64,000 nt of DNA from Dryocola sp. LX212 (GTDB taxonomy: Bacteria; Pseudomonadota; Gammaproteobacteria; Enterobacterales; Enterobacteriaceae). The notes beneath the pieces were generated by a model. The model saw nothing but the letters and a program-made list of their open reading frames with translations. It had not been told where the DNA came from and ran no database searches. Shown in pieces: positions 1 to 9,281 of this stretch. Each line of letters begins with the position of its first letter. Positions within the stretch are counted from its first letter, which is position 1. The position numbers and the translations under genes were made by a program. The stretch spans positions 4,278,001-4,342,000 of the forward strand of contig CP167917.1 of the NCBI GenBank assembly GCA_041504365.1, written 5' to 3'.

Positions 1-15
1 CCCGTAAAACGGGGC
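1..15. terminator. Hairpin at window edge, second copy of the ssb terminator motif
   Basis: The stem-loop CCCCGT-AAA-ACGGGG seen at 161-177 recurs here, cut by the window edge by at least one base. It may terminate a gene beyond the left edge. With no T-tract visible on the plus side and the left flank missing, direction cannot be assigned. Confidence 0.4.
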
Positions 16-70
16 TTCAAACTGATGACAAACCTACAGCGAACTAATTTCGCAAAGATCTCATTGAATT

Positions 71-152
71 AATAACAAGGAAAATCAATTCATTGATTTT
101 CGCCTGCTTACCACAAAGAAGGAAAAACCACGCTTTTTCCTTCTTTGTCAGC
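71..152. repeat. 82-bp two-hairpin intergenic repeat, copy A
   Basis: This stretch aligns without gaps to 41041-41122 at 72 of 82 positions. It holds two inverted repeats: a 10-bp arm pair GAAAATCAAT/ATTGATTTTC (80-101) and a perfect 15-bp arm pair around 113-148 with a 6-base loop. It lies downstream of ssb, as copy B lies downstream of rluF. It has neither the REP consensus nor the ERIC core. Transcribed from ssb it would form two adjacent hairpins, so a role in termination or mRNA 3' stability is possible but not shown. Confidence 0.75.
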
Positions 153-160
153 CATCTAAA

Positions 161-180
161 GCCCCGTAAAACGGGGCCTT
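161..180 (-). terminator. Probable rho-independent terminator of ssb
   Basis: Read on the minus strand, a GCCCCGT/ACGGGGC stem (161-177) with a short loop is followed by a short T-rich stretch, 26 bases past the ssb stop. The U-tract is weak, so termination may also use the two hairpins further downstream. Confidence 0.55.
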
Positions 181-202
181 GTGAGATATTTTTTAGGGAT
201 TA

Positions 203-742
203 TCAGAACGGGATATCGTCGTCAAAATCCATTGGTGGCTCATTGTTAGCCGGAGCCGCTGGTGCGCTCTGCTGCGGACGAGACTGCGCGCCGCCGCTGA
301 ACTGGTTGCCGCCCTGCGGCTGCTGAGGCTGACCCCAACCACCCTGCTGCTGACCACCGTTGCCACCAGCCGGCGCGCCTGCGCCACCACCAGCACGGCC
401 ACCCAGCATCTGCATGGTGCCGCCCACGTTGACGACGACTTCAGTGGTGTATTTTTCAACGCCAGCCTGGTCGGTCCATTTGCGCGTCTGCAGCGCACCC
501 TCAATATACACCTGGGAGCCTTTACGCAGATATTCACCGGCCACTTCCGCCAGTTTGCCAAACAGCACAACGCGGTGCCATTCAGTCTTCTCTTTAGTTT
601 CGCCGGTTTGCTTATCGCGCCAGGACTCTGACGTGGCCAGGGTAATGTTGGCGACAGCGCCCCCATTTGGCATGTAGCGTACTTCCGGGTCCTGACCCAG
701 ATTCCCGACGAGAATCACCTTGTTTACGCCTCTGCTGGCCAT
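203..742 (-). CDS. ssb: Single-stranded DNA-binding protein SSB
   Basis: SSB coats single-stranded DNA as a tetramer during replication, repair and recombination and recruits partner proteins through its C-terminal tip. The 179-residue product has the usual three parts: an N-terminal OB fold (about residues 1-113, beginning [20 protein letters not shown]), a long linker rich in Gly, Gln and Pro, and the acidic tip ending DDDIPF that binds other repair proteins. Length is typical for enterobacteria. It is transcribed divergently from uvrA, with about 227 bp between the starts; this arrangement and the SOS box between them are conserved in E. coli. Confidence 0.98.
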   Translation of the reverse strand: MASRGVNKVILVGNLGQDPEVRYMPNGGAVANITLATSESWRDKQTGETKEKTEWHRVVLFGKLAEVAGEYLRKGSQVYIEGALQTRKWTDQAGVEKYTTEVVVNVGGTMQMLGGRAGGGAGAPAGGNGGQQQGGWGQPQQPQGGNQFSGGAQSRPQQSAPAAPANNEPPMDFDDDIPF

Positions 743-866
743 GATCGTGTCTCCTGAAACGTTTTATGAATAGTGTAAACCCTCGATTCTACCATGCCAC
801 CCCCAATGTTTATAGCTGCGGGATGGATTCCAGAATCTCTCATCGCTATACATTATTGCATTAAAG

Positions 867-886
867 CACTGGATATCCATTCAGGT
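867..886 (+). promoter_or_regulatory. LexA (SOS) box in the ssb-uvrA intergenic region
   Basis: The 20-mer has the CTG-N10-CAG core of LexA operators (CTG 869-871, CAG 882-884). It sits at the same place as the E. coli uvrA box, about 85 bp upstream of uvrA, so both divergent genes are probably SOS-inducible. The outer bases are less symmetric than the consensus, suggesting moderate affinity. Confidence 0.8.
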
Positions 887-969
887 TTTATTGTGTCATA
901 ATTAGTCGTTTGCGATCTCCGGTGGCAATCCGTGCGCCGGGCATAAAGCGTTTAATCCGGGAAAGGTGA

Positions 970-3795
970 ATGGATAAGATCGAAGTTCGGGGCGCCCGCA
1001 CCCACAATCTCAAGAATATCAACCTCGTCATCCCTCGCGACAAACTCATTGTCGTGACCGGGCTGTCGGGTTCTGGCAAATCCTCACTGGCTTTTGACAC
1101 GCTGTACGCCGAAGGGCAACGTCGCTACGTTGAGTCCCTTTCTGCCTATGCACGTCAGTTCCTGTCGCTGATGGAAAAGCCGGATGTCGACCACATTGAA
1201 GGGCTGTCGCCGGCGATTTCTATCGAGCAGAAATCCACTTCGCACAACCCGCGATCCACCGTCGGCACCATTACGGAAATCCACGACTACCTGCGTCTGC
1301 TTTATGCCCGCGTCGGCGAACCACGTTGCCCGGACCACGACGTCCCGCTGGCGGCGCAAACCGTCAGCCAGATGGTGGACAACGTGCTGGCCGAGCCGGA
1401 AGGCCGCCGCCTGATGCTGCTTGCGCCGATCATTAAAGACCGTAAGGGCGAGCACACCAAAACGCTGGAAAACCTGGCAAGCCAGGGGTATATCCGCGCC
1501 CGTATCGACGGCGAGGTCTGCGACCTCTCCGATCCGCCGAAGCTGGAATTACAAAAAAAACATACCATTGAAGTGGTTGTTGACCGTTTCAAGGTTCGTG
1601 AAGATATCGGCCAGCGCCTGGCAGAATCCTTCGAGACCGCGCTGGAGCTCTCCGGCGGCTCCGCCGTCGTGGCGGATATGGACGACGAAAAAGCAGAAGA
1701 GATGCTGTTCTCTGCCAACTTCGCCTGCCCGATTTGCGGCTACAGCATGCGCGAACTGGAACCGCGCCTGTTCTCGTTCAACAACCCGGCTGGCGCATGC
1801 CCAACCTGCGACGGCCTGGGCGTACAGCAGTATTTCGATCCGGATCGCGTGGTGCAAAACGGCGAGCTGTCGCTGGCCGGTGGCGCAATCCGCGGCTGGG
1901 ATCGCCGCAACTTCTACTATTTCACCATGCTGCGGTCTCTGGCGGAGCATTATAAGTTCGACGTAGAAACGCCGTGGAACGATCTGAGCGCATCGGTGAA
2001 AAACGTCGTGCTGCACGGGTCCGGCAAAGAAACTATCGAATTCAAATACATGAACGATCGCGGTGACACCTCCGTACGCCGCCATCCGTTCGAAGGCGTT
2101 CTGCACAATATGGAGCGCCGCTATAAAGAAACTGAATCTTCCGCCGTGCGTGAAGAGCTGGCGAAGTTCATCAGCAGCCGCCCTTGTGCTAGCTGCGAAG
2201 GCACGCGCCTGCGCCGTGAAGCGCGCCACGTGTTCGTTGAGAACACCCCGCTGCCCACCATTTCAGATATGAGCATCGGCCATGCGATGGAATTCTTCCA
2301 GAACATGAAGCTCAGCGGCCAGCGCGCGCAAATCGCCGAAAAAGTGCTGAAAGAGATTGGCGATCGCCTGAAGTTTCTGGTGAACGTCGGCCTGAACTAC
2401 CTGTCCCTTTCCCGCTCCGCAGAAACCCTCTCCGGCGGCGAAGCCCAGCGAATCCGTCTGGCGAGCCAGATTGGTGCCGGGCTGGTCGGCGTGATGTACG
2501 TGCTGGATGAGCCGTCCATTGGCCTGCACCAGCGCGACAACGAGCGCCTGCTGGAGACGCTTATCCACTTGCGCAATCTCGGCAATACCGTGATCGTGGT
2601 AGAGCATGACGAAGACGCCATTCGCGCCGCTGACCATATCATTGATATCGGCCCTGGCGCGGGCGTACACGGCGGCCAGGTGGTGGCGGAAGGCAGCATG
2701 CAGGACATCATCGATGCGCCGGAATCCCTGACCGGGCAGTTCCTGAGCGGCAAACGCGAGATTTCTGTGCCGAAAAACCGCGTGCCGGCCGATCCGGAAA
2801 AAGTCCTCAAGCTGATTGGCGCGAAAGGCAACAACCTGAAAGACGTCACGCTGACGCTGCCGGTAGGCCTGTTTACCTGCGTCACCGGCGTTTCGGGTTC
2901 AGGTAAATCAACGCTGATTAACGATACGCTGTTCCCGCTCGCCCAGCGCCAGCTCAACGGCGCGACCATCGCGGAGCCGGCGGCCTATCGCGACATTCAG
3001 GGGCTGGAACATTTCGATAAAGTTATCGATATCGACCAGAGCCCGATTGGCCGTACGCCGCGTTCAAACCCGGCAACGTATACCGGCGTGTTCACCCCGG
3101 TACGTGAGCTGTTTGCGGGCGTGCCGGAATCCCGCGCGCGCGGCTATACGCCAGGGCGCTTCAGCTTTAACGTGCGCGGCGGGCGCTGTGAGGCCTGTCA
3201 GGGCGACGGCGTGATCAAAGTTGAAATGCACTTCCTGCCGGATATCTACGTGCCGTGCGACCAGTGCAAAGGCAAACGCTATAACCGCGAAACGCTGGAA
3301 ATTAAATACAAGGGCAAGAGCATTCACGAAGTGCTGGATATGACCATTGAAGACGCCCGCGAGTTCTTCGATGCCGTGCCTGCGCTGGCGCGTAAGCTGC
3401 AAACGCTTATCGATGTGGGCCTGTCTTATATTCGCCTTGGGCAGTCAGCAACGACGCTCTCCGGCGGTGAAGCCCAGCGCGTGAAGCTGGCGAGGGAGCT
3501 GTCAAAACGCGGCACGGGGCAGACGCTCTATATTCTCGATGAGCCGACCACCGGCCTGCACTTCGCGGATATTCAGCAGCTGCTGGAAGTGCTGCATCAG
3601 CTCAGGGACCAGGGCAACACCATCGTGGTCATCGAACATAATCTGGACGTGATTAAAACCGCGGACTGGATTGTCGACCTTGGCCCGGAAGGCGGCAGTG
3701 GCGGCGGCGAGATCCTCGTTTCCGGCACCCCGGAAACTGTCGCCACCTGCGAGGCGTCCCATACCGCGCGCTTCCTTAAGCCATTGCTCAGGTAA
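970..3795 (+). CDS. uvrA: Excinuclease ABC subunit A (UvrA)
   Basis: UvrA is the damage-sensing ATPase of nucleotide excision repair; the UvrA dimer with UvrB scans DNA for bulky lesions. The 941-residue product has two ABC-type ATPase modules, with Walker A motifs GLSGSGKSS near residue 31 and GVSGSGKST near residue 640, and two LSGGEAQR signatures. Two CxxC-CxxC zinc modules are visible: CPIC/CPTC near residues 253-280 and CEAC/CDQC near 740-765. The start follows an AAAGGTG ribosome site. It is preceded by a LexA box and ends only one base before the convergent yjbR stop. Confidence 0.98.
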   Translation: MDKIEVRGARTHNLKNINLVIPRDKLIVVTGLSGSGKSSLAFDTLYAEGQRRYVESLSAYARQFLSLMEKPDVDHIEGLSPAISIEQKSTSHNPRSTVGTITEIHDYLRLLYARVGEPRCPDHDVPLAAQTVSQMVDNVLAEPEGRRLMLLAPIIKDRKGEHTKTLENLASQGYIRARIDGEVCDLSDPPKLELQKKHTIEVVVDRFKVREDIGQRLAESFETALELSGGSAVVADMDDEKAEEMLFSANFACPICGYSMRELEPRLFSFNNPAGACPTCDGLGVQQYFDPDRVVQNGELSLAGGAIRGWDRRNFYYFTMLRSLAEHYKFDVETPWNDLSASVKNVVLHGSGKETIEFKYMNDRGDTSVRRHPFEGVLHNMERRYKETESSAVREELAKFISSRPCASCEGTRLRREARHVFVENTPLPTISDMSIGHAMEFFQNMKLSGQRAQIAEKVLKEIGDRLKFLVNVGLNYLSLSRSAETLSGGEAQRIRLASQIGAGLVGVMYVLDEPSIGLHQRDNERLLETLIHLRNLGNTVIVVEHDEDAIRAADHIIDIGPGAGVHGGQVVAEGSMQDIIDAPESLTGQFLSGKREISVPKNRVPADPEKVLKLIGAKGNNLKDVTLTLPVGLFTCVTGVSGSGKSTLINDTLFPLAQRQLNGATIAEPAAYRDIQGLEHFDKVIDIDQSPIGRTPRSNPATYTGVFTPVRELFAGVPESRARGYTPGRFSFNVRGGRCEACQGDGVIKVEMHFLPDIYVPCDQCKGKRYNRETLEIKYKGKSIHEVLDMTIEDAREFFDAVPALARKLQTLIDVGLSYIRLGQSATTLSGGEAQRVKLARELSKRGTGQTLYILDEPTTGLHFADIQQLLEVLHQLRDQGNTIVVIEHNLDVIKTADWIVDLGPEGGSGGGEILVSGTPETVATCEASHTARFLKPLLR

Positions 3796-3796
3796 A

Positions 3797-4150
3797 TTAC
3801 CTGCCGAGCTGCTGCCTGGTTTGATCGGGCAGCAGCGACAGCGCCTGCTGGTAAGACGCATCCACCAGATAGTAAATCTGCGAATCCGGCAGCGTGCCGT
3901 CCAGGTAAACCGTGCTCCAGTGCGCCTTGTTCAGATGCGCGCTGGGAAACACGTCCTTATGGCTTTCCCTCAGTAAATCAGCAAGCTCCGGGCTCGCCTT
4001 CAGCGAAACCGCCGGACGCTCTTCCACGTCGTGCACCATGGCATAAAGCACGTCCGCCACTTTAATCTGCGTGGCCTTCCAGTCGCTGTGAACGGTTTGT
4101 TCCGCGCCAGGCTTATTCATGCAGTACTGCAACAGCTCCGAATTGGTCAT
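3797..4150 (-). CDS. yjbR: MmcQ/YjbR family protein
   Basis: This 117-residue cytosolic protein matches E. coli YjbR, a small family with a CyaY-like (frataxin-like) fold and possible DNA binding; its cellular role is not established. Conserved features are the N-terminal TNSELLQYCMNKPGAEQT segment and the KAHWSTVYLDG motif near residues 75-85. It converges on uvrA, leaving one base between the two stop codons, so the 3' ends of the two transcripts probably overlap. Confidence 0.9.
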   Translation of the reverse strand: MTNSELLQYCMNKPGAEQTVHSDWKATQIKVADVLYAMVHDVEERPAVSLKASPELADLLRESHKDVFPSAHLNKAHWSTVYLDGTLPDSQIYYLVDASYQQALSLLPDQTRQQLGR

Positions 4151-4245
4151 CTTATTCCCCTGATAGCGTGGTCATGATGTGATGGGCCTCCCTAAGTGTG
4201 CGACCCGGACGCCAAAAGGTACAACCCGGCGGGGCAAATTAGATG

Positions 4246-4279
4246 AAAAAAACGGCGATGGGCCTTCGCGCATCGCCGT
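4246..4279 (-). terminator. Rho-independent terminator of aphA
   Basis: A perfect 9-bp stem ACGGCGATG/CATCGCCGT (4252-4260 with 4271-4279) and 10-base loop is followed on the minus strand by a run of T residues. It lies about 20 bases past the aphA stop. Confidence 0.85.
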
Positions 4280-4297
4280 CATTCTTACCGTTAAGGC

Positions 4298-5017
4298 CTA
4301 GTATTCTGAGTTCACTATCACTTCTTCGCCAAACGCGCCCGCTTTCGGCAGCGGCTGGTAGCTGGAGTTGGAAGCCCGCAGCACACGGATGCCGCGCGCG
4401 CCCATGTCCTGCGCGGCCGTAATGTCATTATCCGAGTCGCCGTAGAAGATTTTAATCTGCTTGTCCTTCAGCCACTGGGTTTTGGTGTTCTGGCCTTCTT
4501 TGTCGCCGGCAAAAATGACCGGATTCACCGCGCTCTGCGGGATGAGGAAATCATTCTGCAACGTTTTAGTGACGGTTTCGGTTTTCGTCTGGCTGCGCCC
4601 GGTCACGAAATAGATGCTGTCGCCGCGCTTCAGGTGCAGGGCGATCAGCTGCTTCGCCACTTCTTTCGGCATGCTGAACTCGTCCCAGCCGTTGTTCATC
4701 TTTTCCCAGAACTCCGGGTTTTTCAGGTAGTCCTGCTTGCCCGGCGAATACTCCTTCTGGCCGCGATAAAAGCCCGGGCTTGAGAACAGCACCGTGTCAT
4801 CGATATCGAACCCAACCGCAATCGGCGGGCGGCCCAGCAGGCTATTTTCAATTTGCGCCACGGAAACCCAGTGCACGGGTGCCTGCTGAGCAAGCTGGGC
4901 AACGGTAACGCCCGGGTTGAGAGGAGCCGGGGCAGATTCTTTCGCAACAACGGAGTGGTTTAAGCCAAGCAGTAAACAGGCGGCGCTAAAGGCCAGGGTA
5001 ATTTTACGCATCGTCAT
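4298..5017 (-). CDS. aphA: Class B acid phosphatase AphA, periplasmic
   Basis: AphA is a periplasmic, metal-dependent phosphatase of the HAD (DDDD) superfamily that hydrolyses nucleotide and other organic phosphate esters and can transfer phosphate. The 239-residue precursor has a signal peptide ending near AKESAPAP, the nucleophile motif [12 protein letters not shown] near residue 70, a VTGRSQT motif II and the late GDSDNDI motif. Length and motif order match E. coli AphA. It is a single gene with its own terminator; the tyrB-aphA neighbourhood is conserved in E. coli. Confidence 0.97.
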   Translation of the reverse strand: MTMRKITLAFSAACLLLGLNHSVVAKESAPAPLNPGVTVAQLAQQAPVHWVSVAQIENSLLGRPPIAVGFDIDDTVLFSSPGFYRGQKEYSPGKQDYLKNPEFWEKMNNGWDEFSMPKEVAKQLIALHLKRGDSIYFVTGRSQTKTETVTKTLQNDFLIPQSAVNPVIFAGDKEGQNTKTQWLKDKQIKIFYGDSDNDITAAQDMGARGIRVLRASNSSYQPLPKAGAFGEEVIVNSEY

Positions 5018-5165
5018 CCCTATTTCGTCAGTTTTTTTATCGTTATAAACCAGAGCGGCTGGTCAAAATTTTATCTGACCATACCTGTGGGACGCTGACA
5101 GATAAAGGTTTTTTGCGGGATATGTCTGAGAAAAGGGTGACGATCACAGAATATACGGGGCGTAA

Positions 5166-5203
5166 TTGCAGGGCGGATAAGCGAAGCGCCATCCGCCCTG
5201 CAA
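5166..5203. repeat. REP element downstream of tyrB
   Basis: A 13-bp perfect inverted repeat TTGCAGGGCGGAT/ATCCGCCCTGCAA flanks a GCG-rich loop, the standard REP layout. It lies just past the tyrB stop, where it can act as a 3' stabilising or terminating hairpin. Confidence 0.85.
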
Positions 5204-5223
5204 TAAATAACATGAGTAAGTAC

Positions 5224-6417
5224 TTACATTACAGCAGCAAAAGCCTTAGCCACGCGGCGCACGTTGTTGCTGTTCAGGCCCGCGACGCACATGCGCCCGC
5301 TGGCTATCAGGTAAACGCCGAATTCATCGCGCAGGCGGTCGACCTGCTCCGCGCTCAGGCCCGTGTAGCTGAACATGCCGCGCTGGGTCAGCAGATAGTC
5401 AAAGTTGCCTCTCGGCACCTCTGTTTTCAGCACGGAAACCAGCGCCTGACGCATGTCGAGAATGCGGCAGCGCATGCTTTCCACTTCGGCTAACCAGCTG
5501 GCCTTCAGCTGTTCATCGTTCAGCACGGCGGCCACAACCTGCGCGCCAAAGTTCGGCGGGCTGGAGTAGTTGCGGCGCACGGTAGCTTTAAGCTGGCCGA
5601 GCACGCGGCCCGCAGTTTCTGCATCTTCGCAGACGACAGACAGCCCGCCGACGCGCTCGCCGTAGAGCGAGAAAATCTTCGAGAAGGAGTTGCTGACCAG
5701 CGCAGGCATACCCGTGCCGGCAATAGCGCGAATGGCGTAGGCATCCTGCTCCATGCCCGCGCCAAAGCCCTGGTAAGCTATATCGAGGAACGGGATCAGC
5801 TCACGCGCTTTGAGGATTTGAATAACCGCATCCCACTGGGCGTTCGTCAGGTCCGCACCCGTCGGGTTGTGGCAGCAAGGGTGCAGCAGCACAACGCTCC
5901 GGGCCGGTAATTTATTCAATGTTTCAAGCAGGGCTTCGAAACGCACACCGTTGGTTTCGCTGTCGAACCACGGGTAGGTATTCACCGTAAAGCCCGCGCC
6001 GGCAAAGATAGCGACGTGGTTTTCCCACGTCGGATCGCTGACCCAGACCTGCGAATCAGGGAAGTAAGTTTTCAGGAAGTCCGCACCAACCTTCAGCGCA
6101 CCAGAGCCGCCAAGCGTCTGGATTGAAGCGATACGCCCGTCGCGCAGCGCTTCGTGCTTAGCACCAAAGAGCAGCGGAGCAATGGCGTTGCGGTAGGTGT
6201 TCAGGCCTTCCATCGGCAGATAAAGGGAGGCACCGTGCGGCTTCGCGTTAAGGCGAGCTTCGGCTTCCGCCACCGCCTGCAGCTGCGGGATCACCCCATC
6301 TTCGTTGTAGTACAGGCCAATGCTGAGGTTGACCTTGTCGGCGCGGGGATCAACTTTGAAGCGTTCCATCAGGGACAGAATCGGGTCGCCAGCATAGGCG
6401 TCAACTTTTTGAAACAC
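5224..6417 (-). CDS. tyrB: Aromatic-amino-acid aminotransferase TyrB
   Basis: TyrB is a PLP enzyme of aminotransferase class I that makes tyrosine and phenylalanine, and also leucine, from the matching 2-oxo acids. The product is 397 residues, as in E. coli, ending AKAFAAVM; the PLP lysine lies in [17 protein letters not shown] and the substrate arginine in [10 protein letters not shown] place the start at a GTG (6415-6417), giving the family N-terminus (M)[19 protein letters not shown], with AGGAG nine bases upstream. The open frame runs 38 codons further upstream, but that extension is not family-like. Transcribed alone or after alr; REP elements flank it. Confidence 0.95.
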   Translation of the reverse strand: MFQKVDAYAGDPILSLMERFKVDPRADKVNLSIGLYYNEDGVIPQLQAVAEAEARLNAKPHGASLYLPMEGLNTYRNAIAPLLFGAKHEALRDGRIASIQTLGGSGALKVGADFLKTYFPDSQVWVSDPTWENHVAIFAGAGFTVNTYPWFDSETNGVRFEALLETLNKLPARSVVLLHPCCHNPTGADLTNAQWDAVIQILKARELIPFLDIAYQGFGAGMEQDAYAIRAIAGTGMPALVSNSFSKIFSLYGERVGGLSVVCEDAETAGRVLGQLKATVRRNYSSPPNFGAQVVAAVLNDEQLKASWLAEVESMRCRILDMRQALVSVLKTEVPRGNFDYLLTQRGMFSYTGLSAEQVDRLRDEFGVYLIASGRMCVAGLNSNNVRRVAKAFAAVM

Positions 6418-6431
6418 GGTGGGGTTCTCCT

Positions 6432-6464
6432 GGTTTACGGTGTCGCGGATGACCAATGTAAACC
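6432..6464. promoter_or_regulatory. Inverted repeat in the tyrB leader
   Basis: GGTTTAC (6432-6438) and GTAAACC (6458-6464) form an inverted repeat with a 19-base spacer, 15-47 bases upstream of the GTG start. Each arm resembles a TyrR half site (TGTAAA/TTTACA), but the spacing and order do not match the standard TyrR box, so assignment to TyrR is only a suggestion. Confidence 0.3.
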
Positions 6465-6505
6465 GGAAGCCGGGGGGAAATCGAGGGGTTTGTTTTAGCA
6501 GTTTT

Positions 6506-6538
6506 GTAGGGCGGATAAGCGCAAGCGCCATCCGCCGT
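6506..6538. repeat. REP element between alr and tyrB
   Basis: GGCGGAT (6510-6516) and ATCCGCC (6530-6536) surround a GCG-rich loop in the usual REP pattern. It begins 8 bases past the alr stop. Confidence 0.85.
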
Positions 6539-6546
6539 TTCTGTTC

Positions 6547-7626
6547 TTAGTCCAGATATTCCATTGCCACCCTTGAAGTCAGGCGCGTGATAAGTTCGTA
6601 AGCACTTACTTTTGTGATTGCAGCGATGCGCTCAACGGGTAGACCTTCCCCCCAGAGCACCACGCCGTCGCCCACTTTTTCCGTTGCTTCCGGGCCAAGA
6701 TCGACGCAAATCATGTCCATTGCCACGCGTCCAACAATCGGCACTTCACGACCGTTAACCAGCACCGGCGTACCTGATGGCGCGCAGCGAGGGTAGCCGT
6801 CGCCATAGCCCATTGCCACCACGCCCAGGCGAGTGTCACGTTCCGCAATCCACGTGCCGCCGTAGCCTACTGGCTCACCCGCTTTATGGCTGCGAACCGC
6901 GATCAGGCTGGAAGTCAGCGACATCACCGGCTGGAAACCAAACTCCCCGGCCCACGGCTTCTGCTCCAGGGGAGAGACGCCATAAAGAATGATGCCCGGA
7001 CGTACCCAGTCGAGATGCGACTGCGGCCACAGCAGAATGCCGCCGGAGGCAGCGATAGATTTCTGGCCCGGCTTGCCGTTAATAAAGGAGGTAAAGGTAT
7101 CAAGCTGGCGGGGGGTGGCATCCGAATCCGGCTCGTCCGCGCGGGCAAAGTGGCTGACGATATTCACCGGCTGGCTGACGTTTTTACAGTTCACCAGCCG
7201 CTGATAAAAGGCTTCCGCCTCGTGCGGCAGAACGCCCAGACGGTGCATGCCGGTATCCAGCTTCATCCAGACCGTCACCGGATGGCTAAGCTCCGCCTGC
7301 TCCAGCGCCTCGAGCTGTTCGATACTGTGAATGGCAGTCTGGAGATTCTGTTCAGCGATGGTTGCCAGGTCGCTGGCGTTGAAGAAGCCTTCCAGCAGCA
7401 AAATGGGCTGAGCGATCCCCCCTGCGCGCAGCCGTACGGCCTCTTCGAGGCGGGCCACGCCGAAGGCATCGGCATCAGGGAGGGTGCGGGCGGTCTCAAG
7501 CAGACCGTGCCCATAGGCGTTTGCTTTCACCACCGCCACCATGCGGCTGGCCGGAGCCAGTTCGCGCAGACGCTGGAGGTTGTGTCGCAGAGCGCGGCGG
7601 TTAATTTTTACGGTTGCCGCTTGCAT
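6547..7626 (-). CDS. alr: Alanine racemase, biosynthetic (Alr)
   Basis: Alr interconverts L- and D-alanine for peptidoglycan. The 359-residue product has the N-terminal TIM-barrel PLP site [10 protein letters not shown] (catalytic lysine at about residue 34) and the C-terminal beta domain with the second catalytic residue in VGYGGTW. Its position between dnaB and tyrB identifies it as the constitutive paralogue rather than catabolic DadX. Between it and dnaB lies an ERIC element, so co-transcription with dnaB would have to pass through that long hairpin. Confidence 0.97.
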   Translation of the reverse strand: MQAATVKINRRALRHNLQRLRELAPASRMVAVVKANAYGHGLLETARTLPDADAFGVARLEEAVRLRAGGIAQPILLLEGFFNASDLATIAEQNLQTAIHSIEQLEALEQAELSHPVTVWMKLDTGMHRLGVLPHEAEAFYQRLVNCKNVSQPVNIVSHFARADEPDSDATPRQLDTFTSFINGKPGQKSIAASGGILLWPQSHLDWVRPGIILYGVSPLEQKPWAGEFGFQPVMSLTSSLIAVRSHKAGEPVGYGGTWIAERDTRLGVVAMGYGDGYPRCAPSGTPVLVNGREVPIVGRVAMDMICVDLGPEATEKVGDGVVLWGEGLPVERIAAITKVSAYELITRLTSRVAMEYLD

Positions 7627-7664
7627 GTTTCTTCCTTGCTCAATTTTTAAAATTAACTAATGCA

Positions 7665-7793
7665 AATCCTCTAAATCATTTAAGTCACAGTAAGGCGGCA
7701 AGAGAGCTCATCCCCAGGAGCTTATCTAACTAAGTGACTGGGGAGAGGGAGTGCAGCCAACGCAGCTGTGGCTTAAAGGATGACAAGGATTTT
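7665..7793. repeat. ERIC element between dnaB and alr
   Basis: The central core is clearly ERIC: ATCCCCAGGAGCTTA, then TAAGTGACTGGGG and GCAGCCAACGCA, flanked by AAGGCGGCAAG on the left. The outer ends are diverged. The right end touches the dnaB stop codon and the left end is about 38 bases from the alr start, so the element fills nearly the whole intergenic space and may carry or insulate the alr promoter. Confidence 0.85.
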
Positions 7794-9198
7794 AGTCTTC
7801 GTCGTACTGCGGCCCTGCATAATTATCGAAGCGCGACCACTGGCCGTTAAAGGTCAGGCGCACGGTGCCGATTGGGCCGTTACGCTGCTTGCCGAGGATA
7901 ATCTGCGCGATGCCCTTCTCGTCGCTGTTGTCGTTGTAGACCTCATCGCGATAGATGAACATGATTAAGTCGGCATCCTGCTCGATGGAGCCGGACTCAC
8001 GCAAGTCCGAGTTGACCGGGCGTTTGTCGGCACGTTGTTCCAGGGAGCGGTTAAGCTGGGAGAGCGCCACCACCGGCACCTGCAGCTCTTTGGCCAGCGC
8101 CTTAAGCGAGCGCGAGATTTCGGCGATTTCCAGCGTACGGTTGTCGGAAAGCGACGGCACGCGCATCAGCTGGAGGTAGTCGATCATGATCAGGCTCAGG
8201 CCGCCCGCTTCGCGATAGATACGGCGTGCGCGGGAGCGAACTTCGGTTGGCGTCAGGCCGGAGGAGTCATCAATATACATATTGCGCTTCTCGAGCAGGA
8301 TGCCCATGGTGCTCGAAATACGCGCCCAGTCCTCGTCGTCCAGCTGCCCGGTACGGATTTTTGTCTGGTCCACGCGGGAGAGCGACGCCAGCATACGCAT
8401 CATGATCTGCTCGCCTGGCATCTCGAGGCTGAAGATAAGTACCGGCTTATCCTGCAGCATGGCGGCGTTTTCGCAGAGGTTCATCGCAAAAGTGGTTTTA
8501 CCCATCGATGGACGCGCCGCGACGATAATCAAATCCGACTTCTGCAGCCCGGCGGTTTTCTTGTTCAGATCCTGATAACCCGTATCCACGCCCGTCACGC
8601 CATCGTGCGGGGTCTGATAGAGCGACTCGATACGAGAGACCGTCGCCTCGAGGATCTGGTCGATGGATTTCGGGCCTTCATCTTTATTGGAGCGGTTTTC
8701 TGCAATCTGGAAAACGCGAGATTCGGCCAAATCTAATAAATCTTCGCTGGTTCGCCCCTGCGGATCATAACCGGCGTCGGCAATTTCGTTCGCCACGGCG
8801 ATCATTTCACGAACTACAGCACGTTCACGGACGATATCCGCGTAAGCGTTGATGTTCGCCGCACTTGGCGTATTTTTTGATAACTCTGCCAGATAGGCAA
8901 ACCCGCCGACGCTGTCCAGGTTGCCCTGTAACTCCAGGGATTCCGATAGCGTAATCAGGTCGATTGGCTTGCTCATCTCCAGCAGGCGCTGCATCTCGGT
9001 GAAGATTAAGCGGTGCGGGCGGCTGAAGAAATCGTTGGCGACGACGCGCTCGGAAACGTTGTCCCAGCGTTCGTTGTCCAGCATTAACCCGCCCAGTACC
9101 GACTGCTCCGCTTCCAGAGAATGCGGCGGCATTTTCAGCCCTTCCATCTGACGATCGCGGGTTTCGTTCGGTTTGTTGAAGGGTTTATTTCCTGCCAT
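7792..9198 (-). CDS. dnaB: Replicative DNA helicase DnaB
   Basis: DnaB is the hexameric 5'-3' helicase of the replication fork that binds DnaG primase and the clamp loader. The 468-residue product has the N-terminal collar domain (SLEAEQSVLGGLMLDN), a linker, and a RecA-like C-terminal domain with Walker A ARPSMGKTTF near residue 230 and Walker B IDYLQLM. I chose the ATG at 9196-9198 (MAGNKPFNK), as in E. coli, although its ribosome site is weak; an ATG eight codons upstream would add KSGNSLT. It is divergent from qorA. Confidence 0.96.
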   Translation of the reverse strand: MAGNKPFNKPNETRDRQMEGLKMPPHSLEAEQSVLGGLMLDNERWDNVSERVVANDFFSRPHRLIFTEMQRLLEMSKPIDLITLSESLELQGNLDSVGGFAYLAELSKNTPSAANINAYADIVRERAVVREMIAVANEIADAGYDPQGRTSEDLLDLAESRVFQIAENRSNKDEGPKSIDQILEATVSRIESLYQTPHDGVTGVDTGYQDLNKKTAGLQKSDLIIVAARPSMGKTTFAMNLCENAAMLQDKPVLIFSLEMPGEQIMMRMLASLSRVDQTKIRTGQLDDEDWARISSTMGILLEKRNMYIDDSSGLTPTEVRSRARRIYREAGGLSLIMIDYLQLMRVPSLSDNRTLEIAEISRSLKALAKELQVPVVALSQLNRSLEQRADKRPVNSDLRESGSIEQDADLIMFIYRDEVYNDNSDEKGIAQIILGKQRNGPIGTVRLTFNGQWSRFDNYAGPQYDED

Positions 9199-9281
9199 AG
9201 TGAGGGAGTTACCAGATTTCATGTTCACAGAGACCGAGGAGTATAACACCTGGTCTGTTCACTTCGACACAAGGAGTTTCC

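Noticed and set aside
1-177. CRISPR-like appearance of the repeated GCCCCGTAAAACGGGGC
   Set aside because: Only two copies, about 160 bases apart, each a plain terminator-type hairpin; no spacer series or cas genes.
93-326. 77-codon open frame on the plus strand starting in the 82-bp repeat
   Set aside because: It reads through the ssb terminator and antisense through the Gly/Gln-rich linker of ssb; no family match or ribosome site.
193-666. Open frame of 157 codons antiparallel and in a different frame to ssb
   Set aside because: It is a shadow frame of the GC-rich ssb gene; Arg- and Ala-rich with no domain.
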